A stretch of DNA of 64,000 nt from JABDEZ01 sp965276955 (lineage in GTDB: Bacteria > Bacteroidota > Bacteroidia > Chitinophagales > Chitinophagaceae), in NCBI GenBank assembly GCA_965276955.1, contig CBDIBP010000041.1, positions 86,431 to 150,430 of the forward strand, given 5' to 3'. This document shows, one piece after another, positions 17,005 to 30,666 of the stretch; the first letter of the stretch is position 1; every line of letters starts with the position of its first letter. The position numbers were made by a program, and so were the translations under genes. The notes under the pieces were generated by a model that worked only from the letters and a program-made list of their open reading frames with translations, was not told the DNA's origin and did not search any database.

Positions 17005-17625
17005 ATGAAGAAAGATATTACATATAGCTGGGGAGAGGACCACCTGCTTATATCCTTAGGTAACCGCATACAGCCGGGTATAAGGGTGTTTTTTATCATT
17101 GAGTTCATCTTTACCGTAGCATTGGCTACTATCTTTCTGGTGCAGTCTTTGCCTTTCTCGGTGGGCTTTACTCATCTTTTTGCCGGCATTTGTTCTATGC
17201 TTATCTACCCACTTGCTATATACCGTTTTCTTTCACGTGTCTTCTTTAACGAGCAGTTGCTTGTGGAGGCCCGTGGCCTCACCATCATCAGGCGCACTCC
17301 TTTTTATCGCGACATGAAATCTTATTACTGGAGCAGTATAGGCCCCATACACTACGAAGGCCGGAATAAGAAAACAGACCATCCGCTGAAAGGTAAATAC
17401 TACGACTACTTTGGCTTTGAAGCTCAGGAACACCTGATACAAAGCCTGCATCGCAATGGTAACCTATACTTTGTTTGTGGCCGCAACCAGGTGCATTTTG
17501 CCCGCGATGTTTACTCCTGGGATGCCGAAAAGCTGGTGCACATGATGAAGATATACGTAGGTAAAAGTATGCAGCTGGGTCCTGAATGGGAGCAAATGTT
17601 ACAAGAACATGAGATGGATCACTAA
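17005..17625 (+). CDS. membrane protein of unknown function
   Basis: 206 residues. Two hydrophobic helices (26-46 and 55-75) are followed by a soluble C-terminal domain with aromatic-rich strands (SYYWSSIGPIHYEG, YYDYFGFEAQEH, NLYFVCGRNQVHFARDVYSWD). The two-helix hairpin followed by a beta domain is reminiscent of bacterial PH-like membrane proteins, but I do not recognise a named family. It begins 14 bp after lipB, so the two are likely cotranscribed, which need not mean a shared function. It is convergent with the gene at 17627-18613, one base apart. Confidence 0.7.
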   Translation: MKKDITYSWGEDHLLISLGNRIQPGIRVFFIIEFIFTVALATIFLVQSLPFSVGFTHLFAGICSMLIYPLAIYRFLSRVFFNEQLLVEARGLTIIRRTPFYRDMKSYYWSSIGPIHYEGRNKKTDHPLKGKYYDYFGFEAQEHLIQSLHRNGNLYFVCGRNQVHFARDVYSWDAEKLVHMMKIYVGKSMQLGPEWEQMLQEHEMDH

Positions 17626-17626
17626 T

Positions 17627-18613
17627 TTAATCCAAACTTACCGATACATTGCCGCTCTCAAACTCCTTATTATCGCGCTTTATAGTGAATTTGTACAACC
17701 CGCTTTGGTGAAAGTTGCGCTTGTCTAAAATGATAGGCGAGGCAGTGAATCGCGGAATATCCATTATCATCTTATTCCCATTGTATATCCTCATGGAGTA
17801 GGAATGGAACTTGACATCGGGAAGTGTTATATTAATGTTGCCTGTCAGGTCATCTGAAGATACATATTGTGAGCGTACATAATTGTACGGATCCAGATCT
17901 GTTACGTTCGTAGTGAGCCTTATGATTATCTTAGGTTGTTTCTTTACAAGCGAGTCGTTCGAGATAAGTAATCTCTTTTGAGAAGAATCTAAAGAGGTGA
18001 CCACATCGGCATCTTTTGTGCCTACAACTATCACCGTCTTTTTCTTCTTTGCATTTATAGAGCCGTATGGGGAATACGTTGCTGTATCTGTTGCTGCATT
18101 CACCACATTGTTGTTAGTCACTGTTCCAGGATGACTTTTTTTCTTCTCTTCCTCAGGTTCTTTATTACCAATAGTTGTGGTCAGATATCTTTGTAGAGAA
18201 TCATTAGAAGGCAGTTTTATTCGCCTGTTCTTTATAAGCGTGCTGTCCACATATAGTTTTATGTGATTGCCGGTCCAGGAAAGGTCTGAATTGAAAACAA
18301 TGAATAGCTGGTAGTAATTGTTCCCCGGCAATGGATGCCCATCGGCAAATACCTGTACCCCCTTTTTTAGGTTTTTTACATACCCAACAGTAGCAAAGTT
18401 CATTGTGCTGTCTGCAGAGCGCTGCACTGCTATAGACTTTATACCATCGTACTGACATGTCCAGGTAAGGAAGTTAACGCCTCTGTCTGATATGCCTGCC
18501 ATGTCTGGCAATAGTGGCTGTGCCTGTGCAGAGGTGTAAAATAAAAATATTAATATAGAGAGTGCCGCTCTTATACCGGCCGGTTTACCGATCATTTGCC
18601 AAACATACTGCAA
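17627..18613 (-). CDS. secreted protein of unknown function
   Basis: 328 residues with an N-terminal signal peptide (about 14-32, ending SAQAQ). The first half has a fibronectin-like pattern (VNFLTWTCQYDGIKSIAVQRSADS followed by NNYYQLFIV), often seen where a protein reports values of an object in beta-sandwich form. Residues 155-215 are low-complexity and Lys/Asn/Thr-rich. The C-terminal half (230-328) is another beta-rich module. No sorting domain or catalytic motif is visible. Probably periplasmic or surface-exposed. Confidence 0.7.
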   Translation of the reverse strand: MQYVWQMIGKPAGIRAALSILIFLFYTSAQAQPLLPDMAGISDRGVNFLTWTCQYDGIKSIAVQRSADSTMNFATVGYVKNLKKGVQVFADGHPLPGNNYYQLFIVFNSDLSWTGNHIKLYVDSTLIKNRRIKLPSNDSLQRYLTTTIGNKEPEEEKKKSHPGTVTNNNVVNAATDTATYSPYGSINAKKKKTVIVVGTKDADVVTSLDSSQKRLLISNDSLVKKQPKIIIRLTTNVTDLDPYNYVRSQYVSSDDLTGNINITLPDVKFHSYSMRIYNGNKMIMDIPRFTASPIILDKRNFHQSGLYKFTIKRDNKEFESGNVSVSLD

Positions 18614-18683
18614 AAAACGGGCAACGTAATGTAAGCGTTATCATTTTTTGATAGATCTCACAAATTGGCATCCCGCATTTTAT

Positions 18684-18714
18684 TTTGCGAACCTCACTTT
18701 GACCGTTATATTTA
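18684..18714 (+). promoter_or_regulatory. Bacteroidota-type promoter for the amino-acid permease
   Basis: TTTG at 18684-18687, then exactly 19 bases, then TATATTTA at 18707-18714. This fits TTG-N19-TAnnTTTG with one mismatch, 28 bases before the chosen start. Confidence 0.6.
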
Positions 18715-18742
18715 TATCTTTAACTCCACTACAATACACAAC

Positions 18743-20224
18743 ATGAAGGGAATATTCAAAAAAAAATCACTAAGTAAACTTGTCCTTGATTCGGGCGATG
18801 GGGTAAATACCCTGAAACGGACCCTTGGTGCAGGCAACCTTGTAGCGCTGGGGGTAGGCGCTATAATAGGTGCAGGTCTTTTTGTGCGTACAGCTGCAGC
18901 TGCTGCTAATAACGCAGGCCCGTCTGTAACGCTTGGATTTATAGTAGCAGCTGTTGGCTGTGCCTTTGCGGGTTTGTGCTACGCTGAGTTCGCATCTATG
19001 ATACCTATTGCAGGCAGCGCTTACACTTATTCTTATGCCACAATGGGAGAACTTGTAGCCTGGATAATAGGGTGGGACCTGGTACTTGAATACGCGGTAG
19101 GCGCGGCGACAGTGGGTATAGCATGGAGCGAATACCTGAACAAACTTTTAGAAATATTTCACCTGCACATACCGGAAGAGTGGTGCCACTCTCCGTTCGA
19201 GACGTTTAAAGATGCCGCAGGTGTGGCCCACCATGCCTATATGAATGTACCTGCGCTTTTCATCATCTTTATGCTCACGCTACTGTTGATAAGGGGTACC
19301 AAAGAATCTGCGTTCGTTAATGGACTTATAGTTATAACAAAGGTGACGATAGTAGTGCTTTTCATTATATTCGGATGGCATTTTATAGTTCCTGCAAATC
19401 ATACACCATATATACCTGCAGCAACTACCTATACAGATACACAAGGTGTGGCCCATAACTATGGTGGTATTTGGGGTATACTGGGCGCCGCTGGTACCGT
19501 TTTCTTTGCCTTCATTGGGTTTGATGCTGTATCAACTGCAGCACAAGAGGCTAAAAACCCGAGACGCGATATGCCCATTGGCATATTAGGTTCGTTGGTT
19601 ATCTGTACTATATTGTACATATTGTTTGCCCATGTGCTGACCGGTGTGGCCAGTGTGAACGATTTCCGTACGCAGGGCAGGGAAGCGTCAGTAACCTACG
19701 CCATTAGGACCTATATGACAGGCTATGGCTGGCTGGCCAACTTTGTGACGGTAGCTATATTGTTTGGCTTCTCTTCTGTGATACTGGTAATGTTGATGGG
19801 GCAATCCAGAGTATTCTACTCTATGAGTCGTGATGGTCTGGTACCAAAACTTTTCTCAGATCTGCACCCGAAATTTCAGACACCATACAAAAGTAACTGG
19901 ATCTTCCTGGTGCTTGTGGGTGCTTTTGCCGCTTTTGTGCCTGGTGACATAGTAGGGGATATGACCAGTATTGGCACTCTGTTCGCATTTGTATTAGTTT
20001 GTGCAGGCGTATGGATCATGCGGGTAAAAAACCCTGAGATCCCTCGTCAATTCAAAACGCCGTTGGTGCCCCTCGTTCCGATATTGGGCATATTGGTTTG
20101 TGTATCGATGATGGCTGGCCTTGGCAAGTTAAATTGGGAACGTTTAGGTGGTTGGCTGGTTATTGGACTTGTAGTTTACTTTGGCTACAGCCGCAAGCAC
20201 AGCAAACTGAATAACGAAGAATAG
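18743..20224 (+). CDS. APC-family amino-acid permease (cationic amino-acid transporter type)
   Basis: 493 residues from the ATG at 18743; the longer frame begins with a TTG and would include the promoter. About twelve hydrophobic helices are visible. The first contains GVGAIIGAGLFV, the APC unwound-helix substrate site, and AQEAKNPRRDMPIGI is the conserved cytoplasmic loop of this superfamily. The overall shape matches CAT-like/YfnA permeases that import amino acids, possibly cationic ones. It sits in the inner membrane as a single gene, ending in a terminator shared with the opposing outer-membrane protein gene. Substrate is not deducible. Confidence 0.9.
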   Translation: MKGIFKKKSLSKLVLDSGDGVNTLKRTLGAGNLVALGVGAIIGAGLFVRTAAAAANNAGPSVTLGFIVAAVGCAFAGLCYAEFASMIPIAGSAYTYSYATMGELVAWIIGWDLVLEYAVGAATVGIAWSEYLNKLLEIFHLHIPEEWCHSPFETFKDAAGVAHHAYMNVPALFIIFMLTLLLIRGTKESAFVNGLIVITKVTIVVLFIIFGWHFIVPANHTPYIPAATTYTDTQGVAHNYGGIWGILGAAGTVFFAFIGFDAVSTAAQEAKNPRRDMPIGILGSLVICTILYILFAHVLTGVASVNDFRTQGREASVTYAIRTYMTGYGWLANFVTVAILFGFSSVILVMLMGQSRVFYSMSRDGLVPKLFSDLHPKFQTPYKSNWIFLVLVGAFAAFVPGDIVGDMTSIGTLFAFVLVCAGVWIMRVKNPEIPRQFKTPLVPLVPILGILVCVSMMAGLGKLNWERLGGWLVIGLVVYFGYSRKHSKLNNEE

Positions 20225-20243
20225 CTGCTCTAAGATTAAAAGT

Positions 20244-20279
20244 AAAAGGGTGTTGTTTCGAGCGAAACAACACCCTTTT
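20244..20279. terminator. bidirectional intrinsic terminator
   Basis: Perfect inverted repeat: AAAAGGGTGTTGTTTCG pairs with CGAAACAACACCCTTTT (17 bp, tiny loop), with T runs on both strands. It separates the convergent permease and TonB-type barrel genes. Confidence 0.9.
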
Positions 20280-20288
20280 TTATAAAAG

Positions 20289-23216
20289 CTAATTGCCAAA
20301 ACCACCGCCACCGGGTGGTGGGCCGCCCATCCCGCCTCCGCCGGGTCCACCACCAGGACCGCCATGCATGTGCATGCCGCCATCATCAGGGCGGTTTTGA
20401 GGCTGGTCGGGCAGGGCACCTTTGAAATTGCGAATAGTATAGGTGAGGGTGAACATGAAGTATTGTTTCAGTACTTGTGTGGTGCTGTTCTCTATGTAAG
20501 TATCTGTTACTGTACGGCTGATACTTTTGTTCTGGTTCAACATATCGTAAGCAGTTACACGTGCTTCAAGCGCTTTATTCTTCAGAAATTTGTACCCAAG
20601 GTACGTGGTCCATAATATATAGTTCTCATTGGCGCTGGTGTTGTTTAGAGTACTGTAGTACGTCTCTGCTATGTTCGAGTTCAGTACTATTCCCTTCAGT
20701 AATATGATATTTACCTTGCCCGAAACTACATGGCTGTAATAGTTATTGGTGGCTTGGCTTTGCAGTGTATTGTTCACGAAATTGTAGTTGCCCGTGTAGG
20801 ATAGCGTGAAATCCACATTTTCGCTTATGTTGCTGCTCACCACTATACCTGCAGTTGGCGCATAATTATTTGAAAAAGACTCCTGGCCACCTATTTTCCC
20901 TGGGCTACGGGAATAGTTTATGCCTCCATTCAAGTTGATGTTGCTTTTTATAAAGTCGGCAGGAATGCCGTAGGTTAGGAACGCCCTGGTATTCCAGTAT
21001 CCATTCAGGTTTACCGGGTAGGTAAGCTGGCTGCCTTTATTGATCTTCACGCCGTCAGGCAACACAGAGTCTTTGTTGAACAGAACGGTAGCGTTGGCTA
21101 TGTAGTGACTGATATTTTGTGCGTATAGGTATAGCAGGAACGTACGGGCGCTTTTTGCTTTGGTGAGTCCGTAACGTACCGTTAGTGTTTGCTCAAAATC
21201 CTGTCTTAAATCCTGGTTACCTGTAGTGAGTAGTAGTGGGTTACTGATATTGATAACATTTTGCAGTTGAGATATACCGGGCGCGACGGTATTGGTGCGG
21301 TACATGATACGCAGGTTGCGTCCATCGGCGAACCGGTAATTGAAGAAGGCATTGGGCAGTATGCTTTCAAATGGCTTGGGGTTGGTTGAAGTGTCGTATG
21401 GATAATATTGTTGACCTTGCAATGTTGCACTTTGGAAATTGACACCAATAGCAAAATTCAGTTTCCGGTCGCCTATACGATAACTAACACCCGCTTTTTG
21501 CGTCATGTAAGTATTATCATACTTGTTGGAGAGTAGGTCATCGTGAAGGAATACCGATGTTGTGCTGTCCTGCCTCTTCGTTTCCTGGTCGGCCCTGCTT
21601 TTGGTATATGAGGGGTTATAGCTGAACATGAGTTGTCCTTTCTTGCCTATGGGCTCGGTGTAGCCTAAGTTGGCAGAGTAGGATGCTGAGTTATTGTATA
21701 TAGTAGAGCTGTCATTAAGTATTGAGGGTACTTCTCCTATGGGGCCGTTGGATGAAAATGTATATCCACTGCCAGACTTTTCATTCAGCGAATTGCTCAG
21801 GTTCAGCGATATGGTCCTACGTGGTTTATGGAATTTGTGCTGAAAAAGTATGTTGTTAGAAGAGCTATAACCGGAGTAATTATTGCCATTTACGTTATTG
21901 CCAACCAATTGAGACAGCGTGGTGCCAGCAGCATTGGTCACACTTGTGTTGGATGTATCCACCTGCGATGTAGAGCTATTATTATTCTGGAAGCTAATAT
22001 TGGGCGTTATAATGATGCTGTTGAACGAATCGATGGTATATTCAAAACGGAAGTTCACCCTGTGGTTCAGGTTCTTTGTTTCAGAATGGTCCTTTTCCCC
22101 GTAGGTCAGTGTGCTGTCTGCGTTGCCTGTAAAGTAGTCTCTATCCAGCTGAGTATTATTGGTGTTATCTGTAGAGTTGAAGAAGTAGCTGCCTGTTACT
22201 TTTATCTTCTTGCCCCAATTATCGCTGTAGTTCAGTCCTATAGAGTTGGTATTCGTTATACCGCCTTGCTGGCCTACCAGGAAGTTGTTGGCACTGCTAC
22301 CGCCACGACCACCAGAGCCGCCCCTGTTGCCACCACCGCCACCTGTAACGCCCAGTATGTCTTGAGAGCTGAAGTTTTGCTGGTTGATGTTGTTGGACAG
22401 GCCTATCAGCGATATGCGCCTGTCGCCATTAAAATAGTTGATGGTTTCTCCGGCAATATATCGGTCATCAGTGCCGTAGCCGGCATATATTTTTCCGAAC
22501 TCGCCGTTACTTTTGTTCTTCTTGGTAATGATGTTGATGGTTTTCTGCGAGTTACCATCATCAAAGCCTGTGAATTGGGCCTGGTCGCTTAATTTGTCAA
22601 ACACCTGTATCTTATCTATCACTTCCGATGGCAGGTTGCGTAGGGCAAGTGTAGGGTCGGTACCAAAGAAGGGTTTACCGTCTACATACACCTGCTGCAC
22701 GCTTTCACCATTCACCTTCACACCGCTGTTGTCACTTGTTACACCTGGCATCTTGGTCACCAGGTCTTCTGCAGTGGCATCCGGATGGGTTTTGAAGGCA
22801 TCCGCATTGAATTGAGTAGTGTCACCAAGCTGTGTGGCACGTATTTGTGTGCTTTTTATTGTCACATCGCTTAGTACATTATTGCTGGTCTTCATCTTTA
22901 AAGTGCCCAGGCTCACATTCGCACCCTTGATGGTCACGTTTTGTTTAATGGTCTCGTAGCCTATGTACAGCGCCTTAAAAACATATGTGCCAGGCCTCAG
23001 GCCATCTATAGAGAAGAGTCCATTAGCATCAGTAGATCCGCCTGTTTTATTGTTGCTATCGTTAATGGGATATGCAAAAACGGTTACCCCTATCAGTGTA
23101 GAGTTGTCTTTGTTGTCCAGCAGGGTGCCGGTCACACTATATGTTTGTGCTGCTACCACAGAGGGTACCAGGGCTATAAAACAATATAGCGCTAATTTGC
23201 AAAGGAGGTGTTTCAT
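20289..23216 (-). CDS. TonB-dependent-receptor-like outer-membrane beta-barrel protein
   Basis: 975 residues from the ATG at 23216, chosen because it starts the signal peptide (MKHLLCKLALYCFIALVPSVVAAQ). A CarboxypepD_reg-like domain (about 25-115, VTGTLLDNKDNSTLIGVTV, GLFSIDGLRPGTYVFKALYIGYE) precedes a plug domain (130-235, with VYVDGKPFFGTDPTLALRNLP) and a large barrel. Gly-rich segments occur in the barrel (GGGGGNRGGSGGRGG) and at the C-terminus, which is a low-complexity Gly/Pro tail without the usual terminal aromatic residue. This architecture belongs to the Bacteroidota OMP_b-brl_3 group. It is monocistronic, not paired with a SusD gene, so a polysaccharide-uptake role is not supported. 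Confidence 0.88.
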   Translation of the reverse strand: MKHLLCKLALYCFIALVPSVVAAQTYSVTGTLLDNKDNSTLIGVTVFAYPINDSNNKTGGSTDANGLFSIDGLRPGTYVFKALYIGYETIKQNVTIKGANVSLGTLKMKTSNNVLSDVTIKSTQIRATQLGDTTQFNADAFKTHPDATAEDLVTKMPGVTSDNSGVKVNGESVQQVYVDGKPFFGTDPTLALRNLPSEVIDKIQVFDKLSDQAQFTGFDDGNSQKTINIITKKNKSNGEFGKIYAGYGTDDRYIAGETINYFNGDRRISLIGLSNNINQQNFSSQDILGVTGGGGGNRGGSGGRGGSSANNFLVGQQGGITNTNSIGLNYSDNWGKKIKVTGSYFFNSTDNTNNTQLDRDYFTGNADSTLTYGEKDHSETKNLNHRVNFRFEYTIDSFNSIIITPNISFQNNNSSTSQVDTSNTSVTNAAGTTLSQLVGNNVNGNNYSGYSSSNNILFQHKFHKPRRTISLNLSNSLNEKSGSGYTFSSNGPIGEVPSILNDSSTIYNNSASYSANLGYTEPIGKKGQLMFSYNPSYTKSRADQETKRQDSTTSVFLHDDLLSNKYDNTYMTQKAGVSYRIGDRKLNFAIGVNFQSATLQGQQYYPYDTSTNPKPFESILPNAFFNYRFADGRNLRIMYRTNTVAPGISQLQNVINISNPLLLTTGNQDLRQDFEQTLTVRYGLTKAKSARTFLLYLYAQNISHYIANATVLFNKDSVLPDGVKINKGSQLTYPVNLNGYWNTRAFLTYGIPADFIKSNINLNGGINYSRSPGKIGGQESFSNNYAPTAGIVVSSNISENVDFTLSYTGNYNFVNNTLQSQATNNYYSHVVSGKVNIILLKGIVLNSNIAETYYSTLNNTSANENYILWTTYLGYKFLKNKALEARVTAYDMLNQNKSISRTVTDTYIENSTTQVLKQYFMFTLTYTIRNFKGALPDQPQNRPDDGGMHMHGGPGGGPGGGGMGGPPPGGGGFGN

Positions 23217-23367
23217 GGCGGTATCGTGGCCGTTTAGATACAAGTAATGCCGGATAGTTTAATAGCTACCACGCATTATTGAGCGTACATCAAAATGGGT
23301 TCGTTTCGTTTACTAATATGGCTTATAAAGTACGGTAACACTGACCGTGCTGTGGCCATCAGTACGC

Positions 23368-23763
23368 TTATTTATTGCTTTTGCGGAGGCTATCTATATT
23401 AATAGGGATGATCTTTGCTGCGGTCCTGTCTACTACCGTGCTTTTTTCGTCATCCGATATTACCAGTGTGCCTTTATCAATATCTGTATTTTTAGGGAAC
23501 AAGTGCACTGCCATTATACCCATTTCGGTAGCTTCCTGCTGTTGTTTAGAGGCATCAGCTTTGAAGAGGTGTCTGTCACCGATCGTAATATCCAGTGCGC
23601 GCTTGTCTTTTATCTCTATAGTTATACTGGCTACAGTAGGGTAGGCTTTAAAGATACTGTCCTTCATCTGCCCTATGTATTGCATGTTCGATTCGTTGGG
23701 GTCGGCACATGCTGCGGTCATTATATATACAGCGGCCATTGCAATTGGTAGTATGTGTTTCAT
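23368..23763 (-). CDS. putative lipoprotein of unknown function
   Basis: 131 residues from the ATG at 23763, which gives a lipoprotein signal peptide ending MTAAC (lipidated Cys about residue 19); an in-frame start 27 bases upstream is less likely. The mature part has an alternating beta pattern (VASITIEIKDKRALDITIGDRHLF) and GIMAVHLFPKNTDIDKGTLVISDDEK. I do not recognise the family. It would be anchored in the inner or outer membrane. It lies downstream (minus strand) of the rRNA promoter region and is transcribed away from it. Confidence 0.75.
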   Translation of the reverse strand: MKHILPIAMAAVYIMTAACADPNESNMQYIGQMKDSIFKAYPTVASITIEIKDKRALDITIGDRHLFKADASKQQQEATEMGIMAVHLFPKNTDIDKGTLVISDDEKSTVVDRTAAKIIPINIDSLRKSNK

Positions 23764-23878
23764 GCTAAAAATGTTGTTGTTAAGCGTCAATGCTGCGCCA
23801 GCAGCTAATACTACTCAAATATATCAAATTACAAGGCAGTATTATTTTGAAAATGAGAATAAAATTTTGAAGAAATAC

Positions 23879-23908
23879 TTGGTGGTTTGAACAATAGCTA
23901 TATCTTTG
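23879..23908 (+). promoter_or_regulatory. rRNA promoter P1
   Basis: TTG (23879-23881), exactly 19 bases, TATCTTTG (23901-23908): a perfect Bacteroidota promoter. The next bases, GCAGTCCCTTA, resemble those after P2 and P3. Confidence 0.85.
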
Positions 23909-23983
23909 CAGTCCCTTAAAAAATAAGGGTATCCAGTTCTTTGTTTTTGTGCCGAATGAGTCTAAAAAAATTAAAAGTTTTTT

Positions 23984-24013
23984 TAGGAATATCGAAAAGC
24001 TTTTTTACCTTTG
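23984..24013 (+). promoter_or_regulatory. rRNA promoter P2
   Basis: TACCTTTG at 24006-24013, followed by GCACTCC as in P1 and P3. The upstream element is weak (no TTG at 19 bases; a T-rich stretch instead). Confidence 0.6.
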
Positions 24014-24120
24014 CACTCCGCTTTAAAAACGGGGAAACGAAGTTCTTAAAAAGGCGAGTCACTGGAAGTTTTTGAGATGCGGGAATGACGCAGTTTAAAA
24101 ATAAAAATTTCGAAAGAAGT

Positions 24121-24151
24121 TTGGTGGTTTGGGACAGAGTGTATAACTTCG
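24121..24151 (+). promoter_or_regulatory. rRNA promoter P3
   Basis: TTG at 24121-24123, 20 bases, then TAACTTCG at 24144-24151, followed by GCACTCCCTTA. The block TTGGTGGTTTG that begins it also begins P1, so P1 and P3 look like duplicates. Confidence 0.65.
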
Positions 24152-24215
24152 CACTCCCTTAGCGAAACAGGAGTAACGAAAGGGTAACGAAAAGTTCTTA
24201 AAATAGTAATAGAGA

Positions 24216-24267
24216 GTGTAGCTGAATAGAGGAAGCTAACGGGGTTCAAGTCCCTGGTACACAGCAG
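24216..24267 (+). other. tRNA-like double-hairpin element, copy 1 (16S leader)
   Basis: A closing stem GTGTA/TACAC (24216-24220 with 24258-24262) encloses a small hairpin (TAGCT/AGCTA) and a T-arm-like hairpin: CGGGG, loop TTCAAGT, CCCTG (24240-24256). It ends in GCAG (24264-24267). D and anticodon arms of a real tRNA are absent. The same layout occurs before 23S at 26353-26402. Confidence 0.6.
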
Positions 24268-24307
24268 AAAAGAGGAAGTAGGTGCAAAGGCATTGAAAAC
24301 TTAAAGT

Positions 24308-26015
<1,708 letters not shown>

Positions 26016-26053
26016 TATTTATTTATTGTCAGGAGTTCTCATCAATGGAATTG

Positions 26054-26127
26054 AGTCTCGTAGCTCAGTTGGTTAGAGCGCTACACTGATAATGTAGAGG
26101 TCTCCAGTTCAAATCTGGACGGGACTA
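26054..26127 (+). tRNA. tRNA-Ile (GAT)
   Basis: Full cloverleaf of 74 bases: acceptor AGTCTCG/CGGGACT, D-arm GCTCAGTTGGTTAGAGC, anticodon loop CTGATAA with GAT, T-arm CCAGTTCAAATCTGG. CCA is not encoded. It is the usual first spacer tRNA in bacterial rRNA operons. Confidence 0.96.
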
Positions 26128-26223
26128 CTAAGAAGAAGGAAGTTCTTAATATTATTGGATCATTACAACGGAAAGAGCTGCTCTGAAAAGCAATTGCTTG
26201 AAGTTGACTACCGTTTTAGAAAA

Positions 26224-26297
26224 GGGGGGTTAGCTCAGCTGGCTAGAGCACCTGCCTTGCACGCAGGGGGTCATCGGTTCGACTCCGATATCCTCCA
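26224..26297 (+). tRNA. tRNA-Ala (TGC)
   Basis: 74-base cloverleaf: acceptor GGGGGGT/ATCCTCC, D-arm GCTCAGCTGGCTAGAGC, anticodon loop CTTGCAC with TGC, T-arm ATCGGTTCGACTCCGAT. CCA is not encoded. It follows tRNA-Ile in the spacer, the standard arrangement. Confidence 0.96.
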
Positions 26298-26352
26298 CTT
26301 TTTTAACCTGAGTGAGCAAACTCAGGGGTTATGGAGTAGTAATGATACAAAA

Positions 26353-26402
26353 GATGTAAGGTTGAAGGCCTTAATTATGGTTCAAATCCATGCACATCGC
26401 AG
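26353..26402 (+). other. tRNA-like double-hairpin element, copy 2 (23S leader)
   Basis: A closing stem GATGT/ACATC (26353-26357 with 26394-26398) encloses a hairpin TAAGG/CCTTA and a T-arm-like hairpin TATGG, loop TTCAAAT, CCATG (26376-26392), then GCAG (26399-26402). The geometry, including the single base between T-arm and closing stem, equals that of copy 1, but most stem bases differ. Confidence 0.6.
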
Positions 26403-26428
26403 TTCTTTAGTGGCATAGGCCGCAAAGA

Positions 26429-26440
26429 AAAGTTCTTTGA
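26429..26440 (+). promoter_or_regulatory. boxA-like signal before 23S
   Basis: AAAGTTCTTTGA, identical to 24303-24314, directly before the 23S processing stem. Confidence 0.6.
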
Positions 26441-29467
<3,027 letters not shown>

Positions 29468-29521
29468 TCTCGATATTTTAGTACCGGACCACCTGAACAA
29501 GGTCCGACCGCTAATGACCAT

Positions 29522-29626
<105 letters not shown>

Positions 29627-30179
29627 ATTCTGCTCTGTGTTGTTGTGAGGGTGTCCATTTGCCTTGATGTTTGAATAAAAGATACCTGCTTCTGGCAAGT
29701 AATTGCTTCAAAGTATCTCCATTGCTTAATACCTCAGCAACGAAGGGTTCTTTATTTTGTTTAGCCAATGCTATAAGTTCATTTTCCAGCTACAATGCCT
29801 GCCATCGGTATTTTATCCTAAGTTCCTGTACTGCTTCAAAAGCCAGTTGCTGCACATGGAACCGATCTATAACAAGGTGGGCATGTGGGAAGCAACGCCT
29901 TATGGCAAAACCCATATTGGCAGCCATATCCAGGGTTACTTCAGTAACGGTTTACGGATGCGTTCCGGTATTTTATGGAGCACAGCTATTATATTCTCTG
30001 CCTGCTATGCTTAAGTAAGCGCCTGTATTATGTTCAAAGACCATCCAGTCACTGGCATGTGCCCGTTGGTCCCAGCCCTTGAAATCACTGATATGTTCCT
30101 TGTATTGCTGTTGCAGCTGCTTGCCATCAATTTGAAAATACTCCCCAAGCTGAAAACAGCTTATCGGCTTACTATCCAA
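29627..30179 (-). pseudogene. degraded ISAon1-type (ISL3-like) transposase
   Basis: Read on the minus strand, the fragments follow the order of an ISAon1 transposase. The opening (30179 down) includes QIDGKQLQQQYKEHISDFKGWDQ and DWMVFEHNTGAYLSI, then the frame breaks and about 45 residues are missing. A second block, VTEVTLDMAANMGFAIRRCFP then LVIDRFHVQQLAFEAVQELRIKYRWQAL, holds the DMAAN and DRFH motifs of the DDE core, followed by an in-frame TAG at about 29812. A third block has NGDTLKQLLARSRYLLFKH and stops abruptly at HRAEL, where 5S sequence begins. It has a deletion, a frame break, a stop and a lost C-terminus, so it cannot make active transposase. Confidence 0.85.
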
Positions 30180-30537
30180 ATATCCCTTTTAAAAAAAGAC
30201 CGAATTCGGTGGTCATCCGGGTGCCTGCGCGTACAAGTGTCCAGTCTCTACTTACGATAGCGGAGGTAGATTGTACTTCCCACCGCCTGCGTTTGATACA
30301 TAGCTGTACTTTTTTGCCCCTGATAGGGAAATCCTGGACCTTTATCTCAGGATAGAAGCCTTTTGAGTGCAATACTTCTGTCTTGTACTCTTCGGGGGAA
30401 ATGTTTTTTTCTTCGAGGCTTATCTTAAATCCTTCTGAATCTTTGACGCCACTAACCAACTCAAAATATTCCAATATCCCTTCTGGCAGAAATAACTCAA
30501 TCAAACTACGGTAGGTCGATTCCAATTTGTTCCACAA
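30172..30537 (-). CDS. ISAon1-family transposase N-terminal region protein
   Basis: 121 residues, the full length expected of the small first protein of ISAon1-type elements. It includes the typical ELFLPEGILEYFEL, LEEKNISPEEYKTEVLHSKGF and VQDFPIRGKKVQLCIKRRRW blocks and ends overlapping the transposase start by 8 bases, as in intact elements. The family motif is intact here, but the partner transposase is dead, so this is a remnant of a once mobile element. Terminal inverted repeats were not found. Confidence 0.8.
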   Translation of the reverse strand: MWNKLESTYRSLIELFLPEGILEYFELVSGVKDSEGFKISLEEKNISPEEYKTEVLHSKGFYPEIKVQDFPIRGKKVQLCIKRRRWEVQSTSAIVSRDWTLVRAGTRMTTEFGLFLKGIFG

Positions 30538-30666
30538 TTAAAATATCTGCGAAACAAATACTTTCCTACCAATCCCCCAACTTTTCAACTTGATCCAGTA
30601 TGAAATGTTGAATTTTATTTATTGTAATACCGTTATCGTGGTCAACTAACATATCTGCGCAGGGAC

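Noticed and set aside
20224..20289. SusCD-type polysaccharide locus around the TonB-type barrel
   Set aside because: There is no SusD-like gene, sigma/anti-sigma pair or glycoside hydrolase next to it.
21828..22592. 254-codon plus-strand frame opposite the TonB-type barrel gene
   Set aside because: Shadow frame: the minus strand shows a signal peptide, regulatory domain and plug motifs, while this frame has none.
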